NCBI GenBank assembly: GCA_009193005.1
Contig: SDWI01000844.1
Coordinates: forward strand, 2,163-66,162
Length of the DNA stretch: 64,000 bases
Direction: 5' to 3'
Source: Lamellibrachia luymesi
Lineage: Eukaryota; Annelida; Polychaeta; Sabellida; Siboglinidae
The notes below the pieces were generated by a model. It had not been told where the DNA came from, did no database searches, and saw nothing but the letters and a program-made list of their open reading frames with translations. Numbering within the stretch: position 1 is the stretch's first letter; every line of letters starts with the position of its first letter. Shown one piece after another: positions 34,701 through 43,929 of this stretch. A program made the translations under genes and the position numbers.

Positions 34701-37655
34701 GGCGGCGCTGGTGACTTGCCCACTGGCTTTTAGCAGAGTGGGAAAATGCGTTAAATCTCCCTTTTGAATATGCGTCTTGAACAGCTTCAGTTTGTTGACA
34801 AACGCAAACACACTTTGCACCAGGTCAGGCAGCATTTTTAACTTACCCTGCAGGGTCAGGTTCAGTCTGTCCAAGTGACACAGCATGTCGACCAAAAAGG
34901 CCAGATCCATAATCCACTTGAGGTCCGAGAGCTCGGGATAGTCCTTGTCCTTCTCTTCCATGAACAGTTTCACGGCATCCAAAAGCTCAAAGAAGCGAGA
35001 GAGTACCTTGCCTTTTGACAGCCACCTCACAGTGCAGTGCAGCGGCAGGTCACCTGGAAGCCCTTGGTCCAGCTCAGCGATGAGATTCTTGAATTGCCTG
35101 TGGTTAAGCGCATGTGTGCGGATGTAGTTGACGATTTCCATCACAGGCTTCATGACGTTGTCTAAATTCAATGATTTAGACACGAGTTGCTCCCTGTGGA
35201 TGATGCAGTGGAAATTCCAAAACTCGGGAAATGTTTGGTCAGCTTTGCACAGCCCCACAAGCCCGTTCACAGATCCGATCATGGCTGGCGCTCCATCCGT
35301 GGCTATTGCAGTTAGTTTCGGTATGGGCAGATTTGCTTTCCCAAATGCAGCCATCATTGTTTCTTTCACATCTATGCCACGGGTTCTGTCTTTTAATGGC
35401 ACAATATCAAGGAGTTCTTCTTTGATCACACAATCGTTTGACACAGACCGTGCAAATATTGCCAACTGAGGCTTGTCTTGTATGTCACAACTCTCATCCA
35501 ATGCGACACTAAAATACTCACATGCTTGAAGTTCAGAGTGCAACTGTGATTCAATAGCCGTGTTAATGTCCGATATTCTGTGTTCAACAGTGTGGCGGGA
35601 CAGTTGGACGTCTGATACCATTCGTTTTAGTTTGTCGTTTTCAGGAGACAAGATTTCAACAACGTCACTGAGGCATTTTTTAACGAACTCCCCTTCATTG
35701 TATGGCTTTTTAGCCCGTGCAATGTTCCAAGCCAGTTGATAAGATGCAAGCGTTACAGTCTCTGAGTGCTTCGTAAATTTTTGGAAAAACTGTATCTGCT
35801 TTTCTGCCTGACTTTTCAAAGTGACCAACTTGTGCTTGCGAAGTTCAGTCCCTTTTGGAAATTCCTGGTCGATGTTAGCATGGAGTGAGCTGAAGTGGCG
35901 CTGAAGATTTGAAGCCTTGAAATGCGCTAATGACGCTTGACATATAAGGCAGAATGGCTTGCCATTACGTTCAACAAAAAAATATAAACTCTCCCACTCT
36001 GTTAAAAACGTCCTGTGTTCATCTTCATATTTTCGTTTTGCTGTGCATTTTTTCCCTGCCATTTTGAGAGTGAACTTGACACAAATTGTTTACTCAAATG
36101 ATCTTGCCCCTACTGGGGAACTTTGCGGTATTTTCATCTCACGCACATGCGCGTTTGACGAAAATACCGTATTGAACTCAAGCGAAGCGAACACGCACAT
36201 TAAAAAAAAACACAAACACAAACTTCGATATGAACGTAAGAGCTGCATGAAACCAGGCAAAGAGCCGCATGCGGCTCGGGAGCCGCGGGTTGGCCAGGCC
36301 TGCCCTAGCTGATAGCATGCATGCACATGAACACACACCACGCACGCACGCATGCACGCACACACACACCATAACCATTTGCAAGTATCACGCAAGTGGT
36401 TAACTAAATATACTTCGTTGAACACCGAAAATATTGTTTGCAAGGGCTGCGCCATATTTGTTCAGAATCCTATATCAAGAGTGCTGACTAGGTTTCCCAC
36501 AATTCCAACTTTAAATGCCTGATCGTAGACGTAGACGATTTAGTCACATACTTGCCAATAAGTTTGGACAGGCTGTTTGCGTCTAAAATCAACTTATTTG
36601 GCAAGATAATCCATTTATTCATTCTTTACTAGCCGCCTCGCGTTCCTATTTGACAGTTCTCTTGGTCGAGTGTTTGCGTTGTGTCGAAGCCTTCGGCTGA
36701 GGTACATGCTGGAAGATTGTCGGTACCGCTTCAGGCTTTAACATTCTCCGTCGCCAACGTTTTGAAGTACCTTGACCCATTAGTTGATGAAAATATATCA
36801 ACTTCAAAACAGGACTCTTCAAAATGGGCCGAACAAAGTATAGCATATCGCATGGGCTTCCAACCAGCCCGCCCGCAATTCTTTGCTTCACTACTGTCTG
36901 TTTTTTCCAGAGGAAATCGAAAAAAGACAACTCTCTGTACCTCGCTGAGTCATCTTTACATCCGAATGCTGCACAATGCAGCAGTGTACGAGTTTTTGCT
37001 GCGTGTAAATCCAAATAAAAATGTAACTGCACATCTCAACCACGCTAAAAATACACGCGATATGCACAACTTAAGTCACAGCCGCGTTGGGGTTAAGGGG
37101 CTGCTCGCCGCTGATTGTTTGAAATTGCAAACACTGATGAATATGTCAAGCTCCATGAAAAATGACGTTAGACCAGAATTTCGCACTTTTAGAACAGATT
37201 CACAGTAAACCACTTGCGTGATATTATTGATTATAGTTGAAAATGGTTATTTTTTTAGGCACTCTAGTTGCAAAGGCCCAAAACACTGCTTTTGGTTTCA
37301 CTTGAAGTAAAAACGAATTGTCAATGTTAACATGGATGACAGTAGCATTTTGGGCACCCTAGAACTTAGATCGTGCATGGCGTATTTGTTTGCCCAATCA
37401 TATTTTGGATTAACAGCCGTCTATGTCGTAGATACGTTTTCATTGTCCCCAAAAGTGCACAATTGGTTAAAATCGTGTCTTATCTATCAGAACGTGAATT
37501 TTAAAGCTAGGTTTAAATAAATGTCAACATCGATTGCTCACACCAAGAGATGTATGGACATGCACAGCCCGTCTAATTAATGTTTAAAAAGGTTAACAAA
37601 ATTAATGTTGAACTAAGCTTAAATGTAAGGAAGATATGGCACATTAATGTCCACA

Positions 37656-37699
<44 letters not shown>

Positions 37700-37889
37700 C
37701 ACACGGGATATGTTTTATCTTGCAAATAAGAATGAAATTATGGGCAGTTTTCTTTTTCAGATTCCTGATGACAGTGGAGACATAATTGTGAATAAAGCAA
37801 TTGAACTGTGGCAGAAACACGGCTGTCTACTACTTCCAGTGTCTACTCGAGGCAACTCTCCTATCATCATTGACAAGGTGTACAGCTGA
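28585..37889 (+). CDS. TBC1D7: TBC1 domain family member 7, six coding exons, 307 residues (gene overview)
   Basis: Six exons join in phase into a 924-nt frame. Similarity to vertebrate TBC1D7 runs end to end: NFRSAYLEKVGIKGVEEKKS and LEILLKEQPLD at the N-terminus, YRPYLWKVLLG opening the TBC domain, DIYWLSTKFYKL, RIWDKIIGGSCKILVFVAVA, and IVNKAIELWQKHG near the end. The human protein is 293 residues. In vertebrates it binds TSC1 and is the third subunit of the TSC complex, the GAP for RHEB that restrains mTORC1. I see no IxxDxxR or YxQ finger motif, as in vertebrate TBC1D7, consistent with a structural and not a classical Rab-GAP role. Intron 5 carries an intact hAT transposon on the opposite strand. 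Confidence 0.93.
29441..29625 (+). CDS. TBC1D7: TBC1D7 coding exon 2
   Basis: Acceptor gcttttttccag|AT, donor CATG|gtaagc. It encodes DVLPVYQASHQYVAEQQQQQ, then LEAMHKIDETTPLPEVHLKM and FLVENGLLPFNQSGM. A short Gln run (EQQQQQ) replaces the vertebrate sequence. Phase 1 in, 0 out. Confidence 0.92.
30055..30175 (+). repeat. Dispersed repeat, copy 2 of the 8040-8180 family
   Basis: Shares aatccaggc-tggat and gttcgcagccatcaactt with copy 1. Lies in TBC1D7 intron 2. Confidence 0.55.
30370..30510 (+). CDS. TBC1D7: TBC1D7 coding exon 3
   Basis: Acceptor cttttcacag|ATG, donor AATG|gtacat, 47 codons, phase 0-0. It encodes NDPRNKIFLSVTTAMSEVAD, then DPTDIYWLSTKFYKLQ. Confidence 0.92.
31083..31118 (+). 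repeat. (ATGT)n microsatellite
   Basis: A run of tatg units in TBC1D7 intron 3. Confidence 0.9.
31661..31812 (+). CDS. TBC1D7: TBC1D7 coding exon 4
   Basis: Acceptor gttatgcag|GTT, donor CACG|gttggt (a weak donor), phase 0 in, 2 out. It encodes VVRVDFYMKKEDTDGYLCEH, then LHFTDWFSSCFASILPKQSL. The length agrees with the vertebrate protein with no gap at this junction. Confidence 0.88.
31860..32112 (+). repeat. Dispersed repeat, copy B
   Basis: Inverted relative to copy A at 27935-28380; see there for matching blocks. Lies in TBC1D7 intron 4. Confidence 0.65.
32839..32968 (+). CDS. TBC1D7: TBC1D7 coding exon 5
   Basis: Acceptor tattctttcag|G, donor CACAG|gtagga. It encodes IWDKIIGGSCKILVFVAVAM, then LLTLKRPILSMKTISDVEQY, the most conserved block of the family. 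Confidence 0.93.
33136..33215 (+). repeat. Purine-rich low-complexity tract
   Basis: A long G/A-only run (gagaaagaggtggagagggg and so on) in TBC1D7 intron 5. Confidence 0.7.
33874..34013 (+). repeat. 71-bp tandem duplication inside the hAT element
   Basis: catatgggcacacatgaaca and the following 50 bases occur at 33874 and again at 33945, each with a (ca)n run. It lies in the region downstream of the transposase stop. Confidence 0.9.
34212..36062 (-). CDS. hAT transposase, 616 residues
   Basis: An uninterrupted frame starts at ATG 36062. The N-terminal BED-type zinc finger has Cys38, Cys41, His56 and His61 (CLICQASLAHFKASNLQRHF, then SSLH). The catalytic core starts at VALDES (Asp189 a candidate first acidic residue) and continues with ATDGAPAMIG (Asp256) and NFHCIIHREQ. 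The C-terminal hATC dimerisation block is present: FGSTYVCESVFSTLKHVKSK, then HRSVLTD. The family resembles the Charlie8-type transposases that gave rise to the domesticated GTF2IRD2 and ZBED-type proteins. The protein would excise and reinsert the element by binding its inverted ends. No stop, frameshift or lost motif was seen. No intron is needed, and the start agrees with related proteins (MAGKK-type). Confidence 0.93.
   Translation of the reverse strand: MAGKKCTAKRKYEDEHRTFLTEWESLYFFVERNGKPFCLICQASLAHFKASNLQRHFSSLHANIDQEFPKGTELRKHKLVTLKSQAEKQIQFFQKFTKHSETVTLASYQLAWNIARAKKPYNEGEFVKKCLSDVVEILSPENDKLKRMVSDVQLSRHTVEHRISDINTAIESQLHSELQACEYFSVALDESCDIQDKPQLAIFARSVSNDCVIKEELLDIVPLKDRTRGIDVKETMMAAFGKANLPIPKLTAIATDGAPAMIGSVNGLVGLCKADQTFPEFWNFHCIIHREQLVSKSLNLDNVMKPVMEIVNYIRTHALNHRQFKNLIAELDQGLPGDLPLHCTVRWLSKGKVLSRFFELLDAVKLFMEEKDKDYPELSDLKWIMDLAFLVDMLCHLDRLNLTLQGKLKMLPDLVQSVFAFVNKLKLFKTHIQKGDLTHFPTLLKASGQVTSAALNKQTARYATLVENLHESFVTRFRDLQLKRPQITFLVDPFNAETDCLKAPLVTDEAAAELEMIDLCEEDQLKPALREGTIEFWKSVPMEKYPNVKRAALKILSMFGSTYVCESVFSTLKHVKSKHRSVLTDTHVKELLRVATTEYKPDLKRIVQGKECQKSH
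37650..37702 (+). repeat. (CACG)n microsatellite
   Basis: About thirteen cacg units, 60 bp before TBC1D7 exon 6. Confidence 0.92.
37761..37889 (+). CDS. TBC1D7: TBC1D7 terminal coding exon 6
   Basis: Acceptor gttttctttttcag|ATT, stop TGA 37887-37889. It encodes IPDDSGDIIVNKAIELWQKH and a C-terminal tail longer than the human one. A CACG microsatellite lies about 70 bp upstream. Confidence 0.92.
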   Translation: MPDDSGDIIVNKAIELWQKHGCLLLPVSTRGNSPIIIDKVYS

Positions 37890-38228
37890 CACAGTGTACA
37901 AGGTGTACAGCTGACATGGTGTACAAAGTATACAGCTGACATGGCAGACAAATGTGGTTGATGGATAGACGGGGGTGATAGGTGAATGTGGTGACATCTG
38001 GTGGACAAATAAGATACTGGTTACAGTTGCCATGTGAAATGTTCAGGCATCTTCAGCACTGCCTCTGAAGAAACAACATTGCTTTTGTTAATGAATATAT
38101 AGTCACTTGAATTACTGAGTATCAGATTTCCACAGGCATTCAATTCATAATACTGTTTCATCATATGTGTAAAATATTGTCTAACAAAATAATAACAGTT
38201 AAACTGTCACTGAATTTTGTAAGTTCGT

Positions 38229-38234
38229 AATAAA
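38229..38234 (+). terminator. Candidate poly(A) signal for TBC1D7
   Basis: AATAAA about 340 nt after the TBC1D7 stop codon. Position and sequence are plausible only; no transcript evidence is available. Confidence 0.4.
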
Positions 38235-38859
38235 AAATAAGCTATTCTATTATTTTATTCTTATCTGTACATACACAAATCAAATATTATGTTATCAATT
38301 GTTTACATTTTAAAGATAACTTTGAATCAAACAAATTATATAAGAGGCTGCCATTCATTATATACAATGTCTATAAAAATATATAGTCTTGCTTTGAAAG
38401 GTGTTATGGTTTATTAGTTCTTCAATTACGAAATGACAAATTATCCAATATTTTTTTTAACTTCCCACTATGTTGACATCAAACTTTTATTTCATACATG
38501 ACAGCTGCCAGTGCTGGGCATTATGCTTGTTTGTGTTGTCAAGAATCGGTGCTTGCCGTGTTGAGCAATAGTTGCCCAACGCGGCATGAAAGCATGTCTG
38601 GTTTCAGTTTGGTGTCACAAGGCGCACTCTGGTCAGTTTTGTTGGACCAGGGTCTGCATTCTTCTATTATATAATGTCTTGTTCCTCTCAAAGGCAGCAT
38701 CCGTTGTTCAGTTCAATGGATCAACCATATCATAGACATATGCAAATATCCCAGATATTCACTACAGTTTGTCTACGAGTAGTGACCAAGAACTGTACGG
38801 CTCCCTCCCATAGATTACTACCACTGTGAGACACTGGCACCTTAATCTAGCAGGTCCTG

Positions 38860-39085
38860 TGATGCGCAGTGATGAAGTAGCCAACAAAGTCCTGCTCTGG
38901 AAGCCCAATGGCCCTCGGAGAAGTGGTTGATCAACAACAACTTGTCACACATCATAGAGAAAGAAACGAATGTCAGCAGGACAAATCTACTAACTGCAAT
39001 GAAGAACCGAAACCACTGGAAGGAAATCATCATGTCACCACGCTATGTGGACGACATAAGTACTTACACTGTAAGTAAGTATGGT
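38860..39085 (+). pseudogene. LINE C-terminal fragment with TAAG tail
   Basis: The plus strand shows VMRSDEVANKVLLWKPNGPR, then RSG with a stop, and in another frame LLTAMKNRNHWKEIIMSPRY. This is the region after RT in a LINE type, broken by frameshifts. It ends in gtaagtaagt (39070-39080). Confidence 0.55.
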
Positions 39086-39589
39086 GAACTGATGGGTGAC
39101 TAAGCTAGGATCCCCTTCTGAGATCCTAAATGTGCCAGTGTGTAGGAGTAATTCTCCTGCAAAGTCATCAAGTAGATAAAATTTGCTATAAATATTGAAC
39201 AAGCATATTTGAAAGTGAGTGAAACACAAATGTTGTGCCCAGGGAGACTACACTGAGGAGTGAGTTTTAGAGGGTGTCCGTTAAATAAACAAATGGGAGG
39301 AGAAACAGTAGCAGAAGAAATAAAAATGTTGTCCTGTGCACTAGCAAAACAACTTGTCTATTTTTCACACAACCACATGACACTGTCTGTCAACAAATGT
39401 TTAGTTTGCAGAAAATATCACGAAATATCACATCACATGAGATTTGTTATGCCAGAAAGCATAGCTACTTGTCAAATTGGCATTGTCTGCACATTTAAGT
39501 TTTACAACATACCTTTACTGCTGAGAAATACTACCTAGTGTGTGTCATGTGGTTGGTGTGGATGATGACAGACTCCCTTAGCAAATTCT

Positions 39590-39790
39590 ATGCTCTGTTA
39601 TGCGGGATCTATTTACACAACAAAACATCAAACAAATCAAGAAAGTACAACAACGAGCTGCAAGATTTGTAAAGAACAACAACAACTAGAAAAGCCGTGT
39701 CACTGAGATGATGAAAGATTTTAAGTGTGAGTCCCTTGAGCGCCAGATAGAAATCAGCCACCTCCTCTATGCCAGATTAACAATGTCGGG
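39590..39790 (+). pseudogene. LINE C-terminal fragment, first part
   Basis: FTQQNIKQIKKVQQRAARFV, then KNNNN and a stop, then SRVTEMMKDFKCESLERQIE and LLYARLTM. This is the start of the C-terminal region of CR1/L2-like LINEs (VQRRAARFV motif). The continuation is found at 40445-40620, so about 640 bp were inserted between. Confidence 0.7.
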
Positions 39791-39799
39791 GCCCTTAGC

Positions 39800-40395
39800 A
39801 AAATAAACACAGAAATCTATAACTATTATACAGAATTCTACAGAACATAGTAGATTTTGCATAGAAAACTATAGAATATCATAGATTCTATAGAAATAGT
39901 TTATGTTTACTTCAATTTTGCATAGATTTGTACAGAGCATAGCAGAATATGGTGCTAAAAATTCTATAGCTCTGCAAAGTCCTATAAAATATTCTATAAA
40001 AAAATCTATAGAATATTTTCTTAATTCTACATAGCTGTGTCCAAGAAAATATCTGGTATAAATTTTTGTGGGGGACTTTCACCAAGTGCACGAAAGACGA
40101 AGATCGAGATATGTGGCGTTGACTATGGGGATATCCATATATATTAGCGTTTATTCAACTATGCATTCACAGATTGTAGTCAACGATGGCATAAAATAAA
40201 AATGCATACAAGAAAATACAGCATACAATGACATACCAGAAAATAATACGAGAAAGAAAATATGGCATAAAATAGAGACCGTACAAGTTGTCCTGAGGAA
40301 ACAAAGAATGACATCCAAATATTTTTTTTTTTGTGGGGAGGCTTACGAGTGTACCAGTTGTACTATGGTTAATCCGGCCCTGGCGTGGACAGACA
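39800..40395. mobile_element. Probable insertion splitting a LINE fragment
   Basis: The interval separates two consecutive parts of one LINE C-terminus. It contains a tctatagaa-rich stretch (39810-40020), then dispersed repeat copy 2 (40138-40300), and ends with gtggggaggcttacgagtgt and ggttaatccggccctgg. The last block, inverted, resembles the start of a hAT-type element (ccagggccggattaacc). More than one element may be present. Confidence 0.4.
40138..40300 (+). repeat. Dispersed repeat, copy 2 of the 4655-4835 family
   Basis: See copy 1. Preceded by a single unit related to the 22-bp satellite. Confidence 0.5.
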
Positions 40396-40444
40396 GCTCT
40401 TCCTTTACTAGACCACCTTGTTCGGGAAATATAACAATACACGT

Positions 40445-40620
40445 GGCCATAGTGACAGGTTTATCCAGGTGCCTGACAGGACACAGGTTTATGCCAACAG
40501 CTTTTCCAACAGAACTGCAAAGATTTGGAAAGGACTATCAAAAACAGTTGCGTCTGCAGCCACTGTGGACACTTTTTAAAATAAATTGGGCAGGCCGATT
40601 TAAATTACGTGCAGTGCTTT
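40445..40620 (+). pseudogene. LINE C-terminal fragment, second part
   Basis: In frame: RGHSDRFIQVPDRTQVYANS, then FSNRTAKIWKGLSKTVASAA and TVDTF with stop taa. The motif NSFSNRTAKIW equals the NSFF-RT---WN block that ends many CR1/L2-like ORF2 proteins. Confidence 0.65.
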
Positions 40621-40629
40621 AGCACTCAC

Positions 40630-41640
40630 CCACATATTGGCGTAATAACATTCGGGATCTTGTCGATTATCGTCATTATAGACATAGGCGAGACAGATAC
40701 TGCGCAAACAACAAACGAGAACAATAGCACGTGCGTTTGTTTACTAACAACTTGGTCACCTCATTTTGACTTCGAGTGACGCGTGCGTACTTCGATAGCA
40801 ACGCGCATGCGTCAAGCGTACCACGTGTCACTTCCGGATTTCTGACAGGCGAGTGATATGTTTTACGAGGTGTAAATGAAACGAATGAATGGATCGCATT
40901 GTGCGCCTAATTTTGCATGTTAGCGAGTGTATCTAGAAATAATGTTCATTAAGATAGTTTAATTGGTTAATAACAAATCGCTGTCCACTGAGGAAGTGCT
41001 GTTATCGCATGCAAACGGGACGGCTAAGCAGCCGGCATAAAATTGCCGCTGACGCTGTCGTCGTGTCGACTTGACTCCGAGTCGTTGTCAACGGCACGAG
41101 CCGTGACTCAAGTTTGACTGTTGATGATCTTGGTCATGGTTGACTTGCATCAATAGAACCACCGGTGCGTGGCACATGTAGCTCTTTCGGTGCACACTAC
41201 ATGTGATCCTGCAGGTCATTTCACTGTAGCGTCGTAGGATTGGTGTTGCTTTGCCACGCCCCTAGGCCTAGCCGGCCCTAGGCGCTAGGCTTGGGCTTGG
41301 CTAGCCTTGGCTTGGCTTTGACTTTGCCTAGTTTGGCTTCGCTTGGCCTTGGGCATTGTTCATTATGAATGAACTGTAATCCCATACGTGATATACTATA
41401 CAGTTCCTACAGTTTGCAGAAATTAAATCCTTCTATACATGTAGTGACAGTGCTGTTTTACTGTGTACGTGAAATCAGCTCAACATTAATTTGTTTTCAT
41501 TTAATGAATGAATTGTCGGGTAGATCAAATATTGTAGCAGTGTTTGTGATATTACTGAGTTCTACCAAATTTCTTATTGTGCCGGAAGCTATCTGATTGG
41601 GAGAATCTTGGTGCAGCAGCAACTTGAATTTGGTGCAGAG
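40630..41640. other. Intergenic, no recognisable gene
   Basis: GC-richer and CpG-containing at 40660-41200, then a degenerate run of cttgg-type words at 41275-41355 (ggcttgggcttggctagcc). No exon with recognisable homology. Confidence 0.4.
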
Positions 41641-41654
41641 AATTTACAGAAAAG

Positions 41655-42190
41655 CGTGGAATATCGAATAGAATAAGTATTACTATTGCATATATATTAT
41701 ACATAAACGTATTGTAGACATATATTAGGAAACAGTTTTTGTTAATTATTAGTCAGAGGCAGTATTTTAGCATAAGTTAGTTCCGGACTCCAACACGGAA
41801 GTCAGTGAGCATTAATATTGGCTGTTTACCATTCAAAAATTTAGATAGCATAGTGAAAACATCAGAAACAGTGGATTATTGGTTAGAATAAGTATTACTA
41901 TTACACATAATATTATATTATAAAAAAAATTCTTATAGACATATATTAAGAAACTGTTTGTTAACAAAGGCAGTATTTTTCATGGACTCAAATTCAACTA
42001 GTGATAAAAGGGAGTTTGTTTACAGGTCGTGAATTAAACTGGTGTATCAAACTATCATTTACATTGTTAAATATATATTAGATAAAGTGATACGTTTACA
42101 TAAATTATATACATAAGGTAATATCTGACATAGTTGTAGTTAACGTTTTTGGTAAAAAGGAATTAACAGCAGGATTTTAGCATTGGTTTA
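41655..42190 (+). repeat. Degenerate tandem repeat, period about 220 bp
   Basis: gaataagtattactatt and acatatatta-gaaac-gttt, then agaggcagtatttt, occur from about 41669 and again from 41884, with a weaker third copy from about 42068. Confidence 0.5.
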
Positions 42191-42476
42191 CACTGACTTC
42201 GTTGTTTTGTTTACACAGTGTTCTCCATATTCGCTAGGTGGCAGGCTTTTTCTTTGCTCATGTGAGCTTAGTAGAAAAGACATAGTGAACAAGTATATTA
42301 GCCTAAAGTGTTCTTTTGAACACAAAAACAGCCTTATTCAAGGCTAACATAGCAATCAAATTAAAACTAAATTCTGTGATGGCGCCATGCAAACGGCAGG
42401 TAAAGGCCACCAGGCATTTAATATGCAGCAGTTGCAGCAACTGGGTGGACTTCGTCAAGTCCGGGTGTGAGAAGTC

Positions 42477-43213
42477 CTGGGCTGAGGTTCATTTTAATTA
42501 CAATTACAAATAGCACTCATAATTTTTCAATTCAATTACAATTACACTGTTTCAAGTTCAAATACAATTACATTATGTGGAACCAAATATATTCAGCATT
42601 TGTTAATTATATAGTTTTGCACTTTTGCTGAATTTCAATATTTTATTCACAATTGATAAACAAATATAACGGTAATGATTGTAAATTGTTGAAGAATTGT
42701 GACTTTGAATTGTACTAAATAAAAAGACAGCCATTTAAAACATATTTTATTATATAAACATATATTTTAAATCTGGTATGTAGACATTAATAACAACTAG
42801 CACAAGCTCTAAGTGGACTTTAACTCAGGGCTTCTGACTTGAAAAGATACTTCCTGGAAGACAACTTTGTGTGGCTTCACTGCATTCAAAAATGGAATAG
42901 CTCAGACATACACAATGTCATAAAATATTTTACTGTCAGGCTATCTGGTGTCAATACAGCTACACAGGTATGCACACTTTGTGGTTTTGCATTAAAAAAC
43001 ATACAAAACTGTGTTGATCTCAATTATTTGTGCTAAATTCATATAAATCATAAATCAATGATTTTTTTGGAGTGATTTAAATCAATGATTTAAATAAAAT
43101 GATTTAAATCAAACAACCCTGAACCTGTATGAGACTAATTTGAAACCATAATCAATTACAATTATACAATTTTGCTGTAATCAATTACAATTACATAATT
43201 GGACCCAGCCCTA
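42477..43213. mobile_element. Decayed hAT-like element with aattacaatta subterminal repeats
   Basis: The left side reads ctgggctgaggttcatttta then attacaattac; the right side inverted reads ctagggctgggtccaattat then gtaattgtaatt. Inside the right part a second end is visible (43050-43128; inverted: cagggttgtttgatttaaat), so another hAT MITE may be nested. I could not fix target duplications. The CR1 LINE begins directly at its right edge. Confidence 0.45.
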
Positions 43214-43815
43214 GCTGCAGGACAGAATGTGATGGAAGGGATCCATCGGAAGAGCTATTCTGAGGCAGTGATAGAGGGGGTGAGGAAGAGAGTGAGGGTG
43301 TTTGTGGGGGACTCAATAGTTAGGAAGACCGACAGAGTCTTAAACAAGGGAGATGATGTAGTGGTTTGCCTGCCTGGGGCCAAAATAGAGGCAATAACTG
43401 AGAGGGTAGAAAACATCGTTGGGTCAGGCAAGGGTGGATCTGTTTAGTACACGTAGGGACAAATAACATAGAGAGGGAGGGTACAACTGCCATAGTTAGG
43501 AAATACAGGAAGTTGGTCAGAATACTAAAGCAGACGTGGATTGAGCAGGTAATACCGTCAGGGATTTTACCAGTAATAGGAAGGAGGGGTTAGATTGCCG
43601 GGGGATTGCAATTAACATGCTAGTCCAGAAGCTATGTAGGGAAGAGGAAGTTGGATTTGTGAGGAAGTTTTGTTGGAAGGGCTGATATGTACATGAAGGA
43701 TGGGCTTCATATAAGTGGAAAGGGGGCAGTAGTATTTGCAGATGGACTCACAGCAGCAGTAGACAATGGCATGGGTAGCATAACAAATATTTTAGGTAGT
43801 AAACATTGTTTAAAC
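43214..43815 (+). pseudogene. CR1 ORF1 (esterase-type), one or more frameshifts
   Basis: RVRVFVGDSIVRKTDRVLNK carries the GDS nucleophile motif. A lost base near 43446 breaks the frame before VHVGTNNIEREG; SGILPVIGR follows, and after another shift FVGRADMYMKDGLHISGKGA gives the Asp-His part of the triad. GDSL-type esterase ORF1 proteins are known in the CR1 clade. The ORF ends at about 43815. Confidence 0.75.
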
Positions 43816-43929
43816 TAGAAGCACAGGGGGGTTACTTAGAGATGCCTCAAGCAGGACAAGAGGCCACTAGTACAGACAAAACAATAACAAAATGTCCAGA
43901 AAACATTCTGGAGCAGGTTATAGATAGTG

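Larger units (their letters stand above)
33803..36302 (-). mobile_element. Apparently intact hAT transposon (Charlie group), 2500 bp
   Basis: The left end is CAGGGGTGGCCAACC; the right end inverted is CAGGCCTGGCCAACC (13 of 15 match). CCCTAGCT stands on both sides (33795-33802 and 36303-36310), a perfect 8-bp target duplication as hAT elements make. Subterminal agagccaca / agagccgcatgcggctc blocks occur at both ends. The single long gene, a 616-residue transposase, is uninterrupted. An internal 71-bp tandem duplication lies at 33874-34013. The element sits in TBC1D7 intron 5, antisense to the gene. A perfect target duplication with an open transposase suggests recent insertion and possibly present activity. 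Confidence 0.93.

Noticed and set aside
34264..35469. Plus-strand open frames of 60-167 codons
   Set aside because: Antisense shadows of the hAT transposase.
36646..37208. Overlapping open frames of 128 and 175 codons in TBC1D7 intron 5
   Set aside because: They overlap on opposite strands, match nothing recognised, and lie between well-phased TBC1D7 exons. I cannot exclude a transposon relic.
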